DNA from: an uncultured Bacteroidaceae bacterium
GTDB taxonomy: Bacteria; Bacteroidota; Bacteroidia; Bacteroidales; Bacteroidaceae
Reading direction: 5' to 3'
Assembly: GCA_944320955.1 (NCBI GenBank)
Contig: CALUJL010000010.1
Location: 23,677-87,676, forward strand
DNA: 64,000 nt
Positions 45,901 through 53,878 of this stretch are shown here, piece after piece. The notes below the pieces were generated by a model. That model had not been told where the DNA came from and searched no databases. It worked only from the letters and a program-made list of their open reading frames with translations. Numbering within the stretch: position 1 is the stretch's first letter; each line of letters begins with the position of its first letter. Made by a program: the position numbers and the translations under genes.

Positions 45901-48718
45901 CGGAAAGCAGTACCGGTATCAACGCGCCGTTACCAAACCCCGCCCCGACAAGCAGCTGAAACTGAAATGGACCAGCTTCCGCGACCACCTGCAGGCAGGG
46001 CAGAGCGAAGAATGGACGCTCTCCGTCGCCCGCCCCGACGGCACGCCTGCCGATGCCGAGCTCATGGCCTCGCTCTACGATGCAGCCCTCGACCAGATAG
46101 AAGAGCACCACATCTACGTAAGCCACTACTATCCCCGCCTCAGCAGCTACATCAATTTCCGATGGAACTATGACAATTCCGTCTCCCTCTACTCATACGA
46201 ATACACAAAGCCCTACCGCTATCCCGCCTTCGGCTACGACCAGTGGGACTTCCCCTACTTCGCTTTCACTCCCCGCATGATGCGGAAAGTCTATAACGCC
46301 ACCGCCTCGGCAGCAATGGACATAGCCGACGTGAAACAAGTGGTAGTCCAAACCAAAGAAGAAGCCGCGACCGGCGAAGTACCCTACTACCCGAGCGAGC
46401 TCCTGGCCGGGCGCATTGCCGGGCTTCCCCCCGCCAATTCGCCCGACGAGCCCCGCGAAGATTTCCGCGAGAGCGCCTTCTTCTACCCCACGCTGCGCAC
46501 CGACTCCGCGGGCGCGGTACGCATCGCCTTCACCCTGCCCGAGTCCCTGACCCGCTGGCGCCTCGTCGGGCTGGCGCACACCCGCGACTTCTGCACCGGA
46601 GAGCTGGACGAATCCATCACCGCCTCCAAGCCTTTCATGCTCTCGGCCCACCTGCCCCGCTACCTGCGGCAGGGCGACGAGGCCGAAGTCTCCGCCCGCC
46701 TGCTCAACGCCAGCGGCACGGAAGTCAGCGGCACCGTGCGCCTCGAACTCTTCGACCCGGCCACGATGGAAGTCCTCCACAGCGAGAAGCGCAAGTTCCG
46801 CCTCGCCGCCGACTCCTCCGCGGCCTGCTCCTTCGCCGTGAGCGCCAAGGAGGAGTGGCAGACGGTGGGCATCCGCCTCATGGCCGACGCCGACGACTTC
46901 AGCGACGGCGAGCAGCACGAGCTCGCAGTGCTCTCCGCGCGCACCCATCTGGTGCAGGCCGTCCCGCTCACCCTGCGGGGCGGGGGAGAAGAAGAGTACG
47001 ACCTCTCGGAACTCTTCAACGCCGGTTCGCCCACCGCCACGCAGAAGCGCTACACCGTGGAGCTCTATGCCAACCCCGCCTGGAGCGCCGTCATGGCCCT
47101 GCCGGTGCTGGCCGTGCCGCAACGGGAGAGCGCCCTGGAGCTGGCCGCGGCGTACTACGCCAACACGATCTCCGCATGGCTCGTGGGCGAGTCGCAGGAG
47201 TTGCAGCAAATTCTCCTGCAACAAAACGGGAAAAGTGCCAGCACTTTTTCCAAATTCATGCAGCACTCTGAACTGAAAGCGCTGCAACTTGAGGAGACGC
47301 CCTGGGTGGCCGAAGCCCGGGAGGAGAGCAGCGCGCAGGCCGCCATCGCGCAACTGGCCGACCAAAACAGCATGGCCTTCCGCCGCGCCGAGATGCTCCG
47401 CCGCCTCCAGGCCCTGCAGCAGGGCGACGGCTCCCTGGCCTGGTATCCCGAAATGCGGGGCAACTCCTACGTCACCGCGCGGGTGGCCGAGATGTTCTGC
47501 CGCCTCCATCTGCTCACCGGCGCCGTACCCGAGGGCGAAATGAAGACGCTCCTCGAGAAAGCCTGCAGCTACCTCTACACCGAAGCGGGCAAGCGATTCG
47601 ACCGCCTCACCGCCGAAGCCCGCAAAGACTACCGCCTCTCCGCCTCCGACCTCGACTACCTCTACCTCTGCACCCTTGCACCCGCCCGTCCCGAGGGCAG
47701 CGCCGCCGAGGCCGAAGCCTTCTACCTGAAGCTCCTGCCCGCCGCCATCCCCTCCTTCGACCTCGGCCGCAAGGCCCGCGCAGTGACAGTACTGACAAAG
47801 AACAACCAGGCCGCCGCGGCCCGCGACTACTACCGCTCCATCCGGGAATATGCCACGCAGACCACCGAACTCGGCAGCTTCTTTGCCGGACAGGGCAGCG
47901 GCGGCTACCTCCCCGAGGAGCTCCTCGCCACGATAGTCGAAGCCTCCCGCCTGATGGGCGACACCGCCCTGACCGCCGAGATGCAGCTCAACCTGCTCCG
48001 GCACAAGCAGACACAGGCCTGGAGCAACGCACTGGCCAGCGCAAACGCCGTCTACGCCCTGCTCCACGAGGCAACGAACCTCTCCGGCCGCGGCGCCACC
48101 TGCTCCCTGACCCTCGGCAGCCACACGCTCTCCACCGCAGCCCGCCCGGGCAGCGCCGAAGCACTCATGGGCTACGCCAAGGCCTCCTTCCCCGCCGACG
48201 GCAGCACGACGGCCCGGGCCCTCTTCCGCAAGACAGGACAAGGCGTGGCCTGGGGCGCCGTCTACGGCGAGTGCGACGAGCAGACCGACCGCGTCAGCCA
48301 GCAGGGCACGCGGGTGAAAGTGGAAAAAGAGCTCTTCGTCCTGCGCACCGGCGGCAGCGGAGAAGTCTGGGAGAAGATAGGCCCGCAGACCCGGCTCCAT
48401 AAGGGCGACCGCATCCTCACCCGCCTCTTTGTGGAAAACGACCGCGACCTCGACTTCGTCTACCTCAAGGATTCCCGCGCCGCATGCCTCGAACCCCTCT
48501 CCCAGCTCTCCGGCTACCGCGGCGGAGCCTACCAGGTAGAGAAAGACGCCTCTACGACGCTCTTCTTCGACCGCCTCACCCGCGGCACACACACCTACGA
48601 GATCCGCAGCATCGTGGCGCACGACGGCACCTACTCCTCCGGCGTGGCCCGCCTGCAGTGCGCCTACTCCGCAGAATTCACCGGCCACTCCTCCTCCACC
48701 GTGCTCCACGTAGACTGA
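42980..48718 (+). CDS. Giant alpha-2-macroglobulin-family protein, thioester-less
   Basis: Secreted 1912-residue protein; signal MKQLILALALLVSLTTAAQ. N-terminal helical repeats (about 25-350) precede macroglobulin domains, including MG2-like FTDRAIYRPGQTVYIKGIVQR (about 560). The A2M core FFYPTLRTDSAGAVRIAFTLPESLTRWRLVGLAHT lies near 1170 and is followed by the alpha/alpha-toroid region. Where the CxEQ thioester would be, the sequence reads QRESALELAAAYYAN, so covalent trapping is not possible. Bacterial homologues inhibit proteases or help guard the envelope. Three stretches (131-159, 829-853, 1417-1438) are coded by dispersed repeats. Function here is inferred from family only. Confidence 0.88.
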   Translation: MKQLILALALLVSLTTAAQKPYTDLWKEVETLQKKDLPASAAEKCLDIYRLAGQRGDFAVQLRAFVTRAAERQKIHPDSLLADMNSLYTWMAEEKDTVRHAVLCEAALHFLTGYIDAHRSEILRRSNTWEESGSASVENMQDFSEKAAALSPISAALPKWSARDFRDEALRLMALALQHPGPLARVSAESYSGLILRQDGSRYFAHDLLHLIGLSHVDKLQQLRHKGFLGKELYESTWQQILDRLSALYEARGNRSASMLVGLKRLELGHEAYLLPDSAYESGLRTLYSGSRDMDVAVETALALAQFLQEKRRPAEALAVCEEAEKRFLHYDRVKALRQIRADIRRAEVEVYLDGTAAPGDSLSLRLSHRNARSFQLKFYPLRLATPDWRSVSVGGEKFMKQYAGEPIVQTYTLTPPADYLQRDTVIRIPAPQEGTYVVRAVAEKAKEGDSQDLLRVTRLMPFYIEDPAGGTHLYIVDRRSGAPLQGIEVSVYERSGKAPAIATLTTDREGHVFYPQTKRNVEFYAHTPDDTACPMLSLGSYSPRNTRAEQRTGVELFTDRAIYRPGQTVYIKGIVQRTLGDSTWVCPGEEREVKLQDANNQLIASATLRTGEFGSFDHAFQLPERCMSGRFSVQCDGGWAGFQVEEYKRPSFEILLDTLAQAPRLGDTLCLTGRAVTLSGFPLQGDSVRYSIERDWTIPGAWDTSGYDLSRYAEKGTIHGTTTTDNEGRFRIEIPTQLPEGISRQDYFAYSYRVNITVTDAAGESREKLRTLYAGTKSLALSFHPGSNYRLKMVELCKDSLSTVVFKAKDLDGTPRNVELRARLALPGKDAALWEETCRANQKSAATFWKKLRSGRYDLLLEAVDARGDTTRLRQPILLFGLHDTEMPCDTVFWRQSVPRSLAGEEIGDSPAAFDVVAGSSAQDAHIFYCISTRDRILEQRFVSFSDSLLHFALEYRPEYGDGASLSLYMIRDGKQYRYQRAVTKPRPDKQLKLKWTSFRDHLQAGQSEEWTLSVARPDGTPADAELMASLYDAALDQIEEHHIYVSHYYPRLSSYINFRWNYDNSVSLYSYEYTKPYRYPAFGYDQWDFPYFAFTPRMMRKVYNATASAAMDIADVKQVVVQTKEEAATGEVPYYPSELLAGRIAGLPPANSPDEPREDFRESAFFYPTLRTDSAGAVRIAFTLPESLTRWRLVGLAHTRDFCTGELDESITASKPFMLSAHLPRYLRQGDEAEVSARLLNASGTEVSGTVRLELFDPATMEVLHSEKRKFRLAADSSAACSFAVSAKEEWQTVGIRLMADADDFSDGEQHELAVLSARTHLVQAVPLTLRGGGEEEYDLSELFNAGSPTATQKRYTVELYANPAWSAVMALPVLAVPQRESALELAAAYYANTISAWLVGESQELQQILLQQNGKSASTFSKFMQHSELKALQLEETPWVAEAREESSAQAAIAQLADQNSMAFRRAEMLRRLQALQQGDGSLAWYPEMRGNSYVTARVAEMFCRLHLLTGAVPEGEMKTLLEKACSYLYTEAGKRFDRLTAEARKDYRLSASDLDYLYLCTLAPARPEGSAAEAEAFYLKLLPAAIPSFDLGRKARAVTVLTKNNQAAAARDYYRSIREYATQTTELGSFFAGQGSGGYLPEELLATIVEASRLMGDTALTAEMQLNLLRHKQTQAWSNALASANAVYALLHEATNLSGRGATCSLTLGSHTLSTAARPGSAEALMGYAKASFPADGSTTARALFRKTGQGVAWGAVYGECDEQTDRVSQQGTRVKVEKELFVLRTGGSGEVWEKIGPQTRLHKGDRILTRLFVENDRDLDFVYLKDSRAACLEPLSQLSGYRGGAYQVEKDASTTLFFDRLTRGTHTYEIRSIVAHDGTYSSGVARLQCAYSAEFTGHSSSTVLHVD
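43370..43456. repeat. In-frame repeat cluster 1 in the alpha-2-macroglobulin gene
   Basis: Four units (cores CGGCAGCG, ATGCAGGA, CGGCAGCA, TGCCGCA) coding residues about 131-159 in the N-terminal helical-repeat region. Confidence 0.85.
45464..45536. repeat. In-frame repeat cluster 2 in the alpha-2-macroglobulin gene
   Basis: Three units, cores ATGCAGCG, ATGCAGGG and CGCTGCAA, 24-25 and 21 bp apart, coding residues about 829-853 between two beta-domain strands. Confidence 0.8.
47229..47292. repeat. In-frame repeat cluster 3 in the alpha-2-macroglobulin gene
   Basis: Three units, cores TGCCAGCA, ATGCAGCA and CGCTGCAA, period near 21 bp, coding residues about 1417-1438 in the helical toroid region. 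Confidence 0.8.
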
Positions 48719-48738
48719 CCCCCCACCGCCCCGCCCGG

Positions 48739-48828
48739 GGAAAAGCGCAGGCACCTCCGCCCGGAAGCCCTGCCGCTTTTTCCGAAAAGCCCTGCCACTT
48801 TTCCCCGAAAGCCCCTGCGCTTTTCCCC
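48739..48828. repeat. Repeat cluster between alpha-2-macroglobulin and DUF1573 genes
   Basis: Four units with cores CGCAGGCA, CCCTGCCG, CCCTGCCA and CCCCTGCG; linkers CCGCCCGG, TTCCG and CCCCG. Confidence 0.87.
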
Positions 48829-48882
48829 GGGCGGGGCACAACAAAAAAACACCAGATACCGACCGAAACAGAACGACACCCC

Positions 48883-49977
48883 ATGCGAACCACACTCCTG
48901 CTTGCATCCGCCCTCCTGGCGGCCACCACCGCCCTGGCCCAGGGGCACCTCTCCCTGGACGCCGGCGCGCACGACTTCGGATTCATCACCTACGGAAAAC
49001 CCGCCACGGCCAGCTTCAACCTGACCAACATAGGCAACGACCCGCTCCGCATAGAGCGCGTCAGCGCCTCCTGCGCCTGCCTCGTGACAGAAGCCCCGCA
49101 ACTTTCCCTCCAGCCCGGGGAGCAAACCCGCCTGACCGTCACCTACGACGCCAAGACCATGGGGCGCTTCCACAAATTCGTCCACATCTATACCGACAGC
49201 CAGCCGCGCGTCATCCGCCTCGACCTGCGCGGCGAAGTCCTCCTCGAAGGCGCCGACAGCGGACAGGGCAGCGCCTTCAGCGAAACCATCGGCGACTTCC
49301 TCGTCAGCAGCCGCGACATCGAGTTCGAACCCGCACAAAAAGGCGGACACCCCACAGCCACCATCCACCTGCTCAACATAGGCAAACAGGCAAAAGAGCT
49401 CAAGTTGCTCCACCTCCCGCCCTACATTTCCATGGAAGCGCGCCCCTATCTGCTGCCGCCCCGCAGGAAAGGGAAAATAACGCTCACCCTGGACACAGAA
49501 CAGCTCCCCGATTACGGATTGACGCAGCTCTCCGTACATCTGGCGCGGCACTCCGGCGACAAAGTGGACGAGGAAAACGAACTCACTCTCTCGGCCATCC
49601 TCCTGCCCGACTTCTCCGGCCTCACCGAAGCGCAGCTCCGCGAAGCACCCGTGCTGGAACTTTCCCAATATGAGTTCGACCTCGGCAGCATCCCCGCCCG
49701 CGGCTCGCACAAAGTCACCGCCCTGCTCACCAACAAAGGCCGCAGTCCCCTGCGCATCGAGAAGCTCCAAGTGTTCAGCCCCGCCGTGGGAGTCAGCCTC
49801 AAGAAGCAAGTCATAGAGCCGGGCGAAGAAGTGAAACTCCGCATCAAGCTCAACGGCAAACTCTACCACCGCCTGCGCGGCGAGACCAAAGTGCTGCTCA
49901 TCTCCAACGACCCCCACCGCCCCTTCGTCATCGTCCAGCTCAAGGCCCGGCGCGAAGCCCCGGAACAGAAAGACTGA
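48883..49977 (+). CDS. DUF1573 (ASH-like) periplasmic protein
   Basis: 364 residues, signal peptide MRTTLLLASALLAATTALAQ. Three immunoglobulin-like DUF1573 repeats: HDFGFITYGKPATASFNLTNIGNDPLRIERVSASCACLVT (about 28-70), IEFEPAQKGGHPTATIHLLNIG (about 145) and YEFDLGSIPARGSHKVTALLTNKGRSPLRIEKLQ (about 265). The first contains the characteristic SCxC. The role of DUF1573 proteins is unknown; they are abundant in Bacteroidota envelopes. Same strand as the alpha-2-macroglobulin gene but separated by repeats; no clear promoter box found. Confidence 0.87.
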   Translation: MRTTLLLASALLAATTALAQGHLSLDAGAHDFGFITYGKPATASFNLTNIGNDPLRIERVSASCACLVTEAPQLSLQPGEQTRLTVTYDAKTMGRFHKFVHIYTDSQPRVIRLDLRGEVLLEGADSGQGSAFSETIGDFLVSSRDIEFEPAQKGGHPTATIHLLNIGKQAKELKLLHLPPYISMEARPYLLPPRRKGKITLTLDTEQLPDYGLTQLSVHLARHSGDKVDEENELTLSAILLPDFSGLTEAQLREAPVLELSQYEFDLGSIPARGSHKVTALLTNKGRSPLRIEKLQVFSPAVGVSLKKQVIEPGEEVKLRIKLNGKLYHRLRGETKVLLISNDPHRPFVIVQLKARREAPEQKD

Positions 49978-49996
49978 AGCCCCGCCGCCCCCGGCG

Positions 49997-50076
49997 GAAA
50001 GCGCCAGCACTTTTCCCGAAAACATGCAGCGCTTTTCCCCGAAAGCCCTGCCGCTTTTTCCCAAAACCCCTGGCAC
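49997..50076. repeat. Repeat cluster between DUF1573 gene and meaB
   Basis: Units with cores CGCCAGCA, ATGCAGCG, CCCTGCCG and CCCCTGGC, periods 22-24 bp. Confidence 0.87.
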
Positions 50077-50095
50077 AACCTAAAACCTCCCCCCT

Positions 50096-51253
50096 ATGGA
50101 ACACCCCGAAAACGCAGAAGAATACCGCGGGCTCAGCGTAGCCTCCGGCATCGAGCGCCCCTCCACCATCAATCCCTACCTGCGCGCCCAGCGGCCCCAC
50201 CGCAGGCATCTCACTCCCGGCCAGTACGTCGAAGGAATCGTCAAGGGCAACATCGCCATCCTCGGCCGGGCGGTTACGCTCATCGAGAGCCTCCGTCCCG
50301 AAGACCACGCCGCCGCACAGGAAGTAATCGAGAAGTGCTTGCCCTATGCCGGCCGGTCGGTCCGCATCGGAATCAGCGGCGTCCCCGGCGCCGGGAAGAG
50401 CACTTCCATCGACGAGTTCGGCCTCCATCTGCTCAAGGAGCGCGGCGGACGCCTCGCCGTGCTGGCCATAGATCCCAGCTCCGAACGCAGTAAAGGCAGC
50501 ATCCTCGGCGACAAAACCCGAATGGAGAAGCTCGCCGTCCACCCCGACGCCTTCATTCGCCCAAGTCCGGCCGCCGGCTCGCTCGGAGGTGTAGCGCGGA
50601 AAACAAGAGAGACCATCGTTCTCTGCGAAGCGGCAGGCTTCGACAAGATTTTCGTTGAGACTGTCGGCGTCGGCCAAAGCGAAACTGCCGTCCACTCAAT
50701 GGTAGATTTCTTTTTGCTCATCCAATTGGCCGGAACCGGCGACGAACTTCAGGGAATCAAGCGGGGAATTATGGAAATGGCCGACGGAATCGTCATAAAC
50801 AAGGCCGACAGCGGCAACGAGCAGCGCGCCGAGCTGGCCGCCGCGCAGTTCCGAAACGCGCTTCACCTGTTCCCGCCCCACGAAAGCGGCTGGCAGCCGC
50901 GCGTACTCACCTACTCCGGATTCTACGGGCTGCGCATCAAAGAAATTTGGGACATGGTCTACGAATATATCGACTTCGCCAAATCCACAGGCTACTTCAC
51001 CCATCGCCGAAGGGAGCAGGCCAAATACAGAATGTTCGAGACCATTCACGAAGAGCTGCAGAACAATTTCTACCAGTGCCCCTCCGTCGAGGAGCTTCTG
51101 CCGCACGTCGAGCAGCAACTCCTGCAGGGGAAGACCACTTCCTACAACGCCGCCCACCGGCTGCTCGACGCTTATGCCCAATATGCCCTCACCCACGGCG
51201 ACAAGTGGCGGGGCTTCGGCAGCCTTGCCGAGCCTCCTGCGCCGGAGCCCTGA
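50096..51253 (+). CDS. meaB: Methylmalonyl-CoA mutase-associated GTPase MeaB
   Basis: G3E-family GTPase that protects and loads the B12 cofactor of methylmalonyl-CoA mutase, needed for the succinate-propionate route in Bacteroidales. 385 residues: Walker A GVPGAGKST (about residue 99), AIDPSSERSKGSILGDKTRM, ETVGVGQSETAV and base-recognition NKAD. A 45-residue N-terminal extension is slightly long. The mutase genes themselves are not in the window. Confidence 0.95.
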   Translation: MEHPENAEEYRGLSVASGIERPSTINPYLRAQRPHRRHLTPGQYVEGIVKGNIAILGRAVTLIESLRPEDHAAAQEVIEKCLPYAGRSVRIGISGVPGAGKSTSIDEFGLHLLKERGGRLAVLAIDPSSERSKGSILGDKTRMEKLAVHPDAFIRPSPAAGSLGGVARKTRETIVLCEAAGFDKIFVETVGVGQSETAVHSMVDFFLLIQLAGTGDELQGIKRGIMEMADGIVINKADSGNEQRAELAAAQFRNALHLFPPHESGWQPRVLTYSGFYGLRIKEIWDMVYEYIDFAKSTGYFTHRRREQAKYRMFETIHEELQNNFYQCPSVEELLPHVEQQLLQGKTTSYNAAHRLLDAYAQYALTHGDKWRGFGSLAEPPAPEP

Positions 51254-51263
51254 GGGGGAAGGG

Positions 51264-51331
51264 CGGAAAACTGCTGCACCGCGTAGCAGAAAGTGCTGCC
51301 GCTTTCGTCGGAAAGCGGCAGCACTTTTCTT
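51264..51331. repeat. Repeat cluster after meaB
   Basis: A degenerate unit (CTGCTGCAC) followed by two perfectly inverted units TGCTGCCG and CGGCAGCA. Confidence 0.87.
51290..51328. terminator. Bidirectional terminator made of inverted repeat units
   Basis: Seventeen-bp perfect stem AAAGTGCTGCCGCTTTC / GAAAGCGGCAGCACTTT with loop GTCG, then TCTTATCTT on the plus strand. It separates convergent meaB and the nitroreductase gene. Confidence 0.88.
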
Positions 51332-51424
51332 ATCTTCCCGCAGGGGGGCAACCCGTCTCCGCCGGAGGGAAAAGGATGTACTCCAAGGGGAAAGCCTGTA
51401 CGCCTGGGAGGGAAAAGGAGCGAA

Positions 51425-51994
51425 TCACTCCACCCACGTCACCAGCCCCTCGCGGCGCGGAGCGCCTTCGGGCAGCGGACGGTCGCCGTAGCCCAAGGCG
51501 GCGCAGCCGTAGACCTTGTGCCCCTCGGGCATTCCCCAGGAGCGGAGCAGGGCGTAGACCTGCGGCTCGTCGCTCATCCCCTTGCAGAGCTGGTTGATCC
51601 AGCAGGAGTCCACGCCCAGGGAGCGTGCGGAGAGGAAAATGTTCTGCAGCGCGCAGGCGCAATCCTGCGCCGCCCACGCCTCCGAGGGCTCGTTGCTGGC
51701 GATGATGAGGGCCGGGGCGTTGTAGTAGCAGACGTAGTTTTCGTCCTCGCCCCGGGCCTTTTCCGAGGGCAGCTCGCTCTGCCGGAAGACGGCGCGGATG
51801 CGGCGGTTGAGTTCCTGCAGCCGGGCTGCGTCCGTGACTACCAGAAAGTGGAACGTGCGGCGGTTCATCCCCGTCGGGGCCCACGTGGCCGCCTCCACGA
51901 TGGCCTGCAGTTTCTCCCTCTCCACCGGGCGGGCGGAGTAAGAGCGCACGCTGCGCCGCCGGCGGATGGTGTCCATTACGATGTTTGTCTCCAT
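51425..51994 (-). CDS. Nitroreductase-family flavoprotein
   Basis: FMN-dependent NAD(P)H oxidoreductase of 189 residues. The family N-terminus IRRRRSVRSYSARPVEREKLQAIVEAATWAPTGMNRRTFHFLVV, the middle APALIIASNE, and GVDSCWINQL are present. The start at 51994 (METNIVMDTI) is chosen because the ATG at 52057 lies upstream of the -7 box. Substrate unknown; relatives reduce nitroaromatics or quinones. Single gene. Confidence 0.9.
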   Translation of the reverse strand: METNIVMDTIRRRRSVRSYSARPVEREKLQAIVEAATWAPTGMNRRTFHFLVVTDAARLQELNRRIRAVFRQSELPSEKARGEDENYVCYYNAPALIIASNEPSEAWAAQDCACALQNIFLSARSLGVDSCWINQLCKGMSDEPQVYALLRSWGMPEGHKVYGCAALGYGDRPLPEGAPRREGLVTWVE

Positions 51995-52043
51995 AGTTTT
52001 TGTATTAAGCAGTAAGTCCTCGTGCGGCCCGCGCCGCACAAGG

Positions 52044-52052
52044 GCAAAGATA
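52044..52052 (-). promoter_or_regulatory. -7 box for nitroreductase
   Basis: Minus strand TATCTTTGC, full match; leader about 45 nt. Confidence 0.7.
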
Positions 52053-52203
52053 GCCATTCCCCCCGCCGGACGGAGCGGCGTTATTTCTTTTTAGCACCCT
52101 TTGAGGGAAAAAAAGCCCCTGCCGCGGGCCGCGCTTCCCGGCGGGGAGGCAAAAGGAGGTTTCCGCATCGCCCGTTTCCATTACCTTTTTCGCCCGTTTT
52201 CAT

Positions 52204-52212
52204 TATCTTTGC
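52204..52212 (+). promoter_or_regulatory. -7 box for alpha/beta hydrolase
   Basis: TATCTTTGC, full match, 38 bp before the ATG at 52251. Confidence 0.75.
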
Positions 52213-52243
52213 CCCAAAAGCCGGAAAGCCCGGCCGCAAATCC

Positions 52244-52310
52244 CGAAAACATGCAGCACTTTTCCCCGTTTCATGCAGCGCTTTTCCGAAAAAGCCCCTG
52301 CGCTTTTCTC
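52244..52310. repeat. Repeat cluster supplying the start and N-region of the hydrolase
   Basis: Three units, cores ATGCAGCA, ATGCAGCG and CCCCTGCG. The ATG of the first unit core is the apparent start codon of the hydrolase; units encode residues 1-20. Confidence 0.85.
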
Positions 52311-53678
52311 CTCCTCCTGTGCATCACGCTCTGCGCCCCGCGGCTCGCGGCGCAAGACGTGGGCGGCACTTGGGGCGGCCGCCTGCAGGTGGGTCCCGCA
52401 GGGCTGCGCCTCACTGTCCACCTCGTGCAGGCCGGCGACAGCCTCCGCGCCACGCTCGACTCGCCCGACCAGGGGGCCTACGGGCTGAAGGTGGCGGCCG
52501 CCTCGATGGCCGACTCCGTGCTTTCCCTGCAGATGCCCGTCCTCGGCGCCTCCTTCCGCGGCCGCCTCCGCCCCGGCGGGGAGATAGAAGGCACCTTCAG
52601 CCAAGGCGCCGACCTGCCCCTCACCCTGAGGAGGGAGGAAAACCCGGGCAACCTCCGCCCCCAGGAGCCGCAGCCGCCCTTCCCCTACCGCAGCGAGGAA
52701 GTACGGGTGCGCAACGCCGCGGCCGGCATCAGCCTCAGCGGCACGCTCACCCTGCCGCCGGATTCTTCTGCCAGGTATCCCGCCGTCGTGCTCCTCACGG
52801 GCAGCGGCCCGCAAAACCGCGACAGCGAGCTCTTCGGGCACAAGCCCTTTCTCCTGCTGGCTGACCGTCTGACGCGCCGCGGCATTGCCGTCCTGCGCTG
52901 CGACGACCGCGGCACGGGCCGATCGGAGGGCGACTTCCCGGCAGCCGCCGACCCCGACTTTGCCTCCGACGCCGCCGCCTGCCTGCGCTACCTGCAGGGC
53001 CGGCCGGAGATTGACCCCGCCCGCGTGGGGCTTCTCGGGCACAGCGCGGGCGCAACCGCTGCTTTCCTCTGCGCCGCCGACTGCACGGACGTGTGCTTCA
53101 TCGTCTCCCTGGCCGGCGCCGCCCTGCCGGGCGACAGCATCCTGCTCAGCCAGAACCGCGCGCTCCTGCGCCTCTCCGGCCAAGAGGGCCTCTGGCCGCA
53201 GCAGTATCCGCAGCTCCGCACCCTCTACGACCTGCTCCGCCGCGACCTCCCCGCCGCCGCGCGCACCGACTCCGTCTACCGCTTCCTCCTGCGCGCCCTG
53301 CCCCCGGAGCAGCGGGCCGACAGCCTCGTGTGCCGGCGCCTGCACGAACAGGCCCGGGCCGGCGCATCGCCCTGGATGACGCACTTCCTCCGCCATGACC
53401 CCGCCGAAGCCCTCCGCCGCGTCCGCTGCCCCATCTTCGCCCTCGGGGGCAGCCGCGACATACAGGTGGAGGCGGCGCCCAACCTCGCGGCCCTTGCCGC
53501 CGCGGCCGAATCGGGCGGCAACCGCCGGGTGGAGACGCGCATCTACGAGGGACTGAACCACCTGTTTCAGCCGTGCAGCACGGGCGCCGTCGGGGAATAC
53601 GGGCAGATCCGCCAGACGATGGACGAGCAGGTACTGGAGGACATAGCCGCCTGGATCCTGGCTGTCACCCGCCGCTGA
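52251..53678 (+). CDS. Secreted alpha/beta hydrolase with repeat-coded N-terminus
   Basis: 475 residues. The first 20 residues (MQHFSPFHAALFRKSPCAF) come from repeat units and merge into a hydrophobic signal core LLLLCITLCAPRLAAQ. An N-terminal beta domain (about 38-140) precedes the hydrolase fold: oxyanion region LLTGSGPQNRD, nucleophile elbow GHSAG, Asp in GGSRDIQ and His in GLNHLFQ. This matches Bacteroidota acyl-esterase/peptidase-like hydrolases; substrate unknown. No later Met offers a signal peptide start, and the -7 box fits this ATG, so the repeat-coded start is the best choice. Confidence 0.86.
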   Translation: MQHFSPFHAALFRKSPCAFLLLLCITLCAPRLAAQDVGGTWGGRLQVGPAGLRLTVHLVQAGDSLRATLDSPDQGAYGLKVAAASMADSVLSLQMPVLGASFRGRLRPGGEIEGTFSQGADLPLTLRREENPGNLRPQEPQPPFPYRSEEVRVRNAAAGISLSGTLTLPPDSSARYPAVVLLTGSGPQNRDSELFGHKPFLLLADRLTRRGIAVLRCDDRGTGRSEGDFPAAADPDFASDAAACLRYLQGRPEIDPARVGLLGHSAGATAAFLCAADCTDVCFIVSLAGAALPGDSILLSQNRALLRLSGQEGLWPQQYPQLRTLYDLLRRDLPAAARTDSVYRFLLRALPPEQRADSLVCRRLHEQARAGASPWMTHFLRHDPAEALRRVRCPIFALGGSRDIQVEAAPNLAALAAAAESGGNRRVETRIYEGLNHLFQPCSTGAVGEYGQIRQTMDEQVLEDIAAWILAVTRR

Positions 53679-53727
53679 GCTCCCCTCCCCCTACAGCAAA
53701 AAAGGGGAACTGCCGGGCCGGAGGGAA

Positions 53728-53826
53728 AAAAGACGCAGCGCTTTTTCCGGAAACATGCAGCGCTTTTTCCAAAAAGCGGCAGCACTTTTCCGGAAAACAG
53801 GCAGGGCTTCTTCCAAAAAGATGCAA
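53728..53826. repeat. Repeat cluster between hydrolase and topB
   Basis: Five units, cores ACGCAGCG, ATGCAGCG, CGGCAGCA, AGGCAGGG and ATGCAAGA, with TTCCGGAAA or TTCCAAAAA linkers. Confidence 0.88.
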
Positions 53827-53874
53827 GAGAAAAAACTAGACGGCGCGGAAGTACGGTACAAGACTTCCGCGCCG
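53826..53874 (-). terminator. Terminator after topB
   Basis: Twelve-bp stem CGGCGCGGAAGT / ACTTCCGCGCCG (53841-53852 with 53863-53874), loop of ten; on the minus strand followed by CTAGTTTTTTC. Confidence 0.88.
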
Positions 53875-53878
53875 CGCA

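Noticed and set aside
46193..48907. 904-residue open frame antisense to the alpha-2-macroglobulin gene
   Set aside because: Gly/Ala/Val-rich shadow frame without motifs or promoter.
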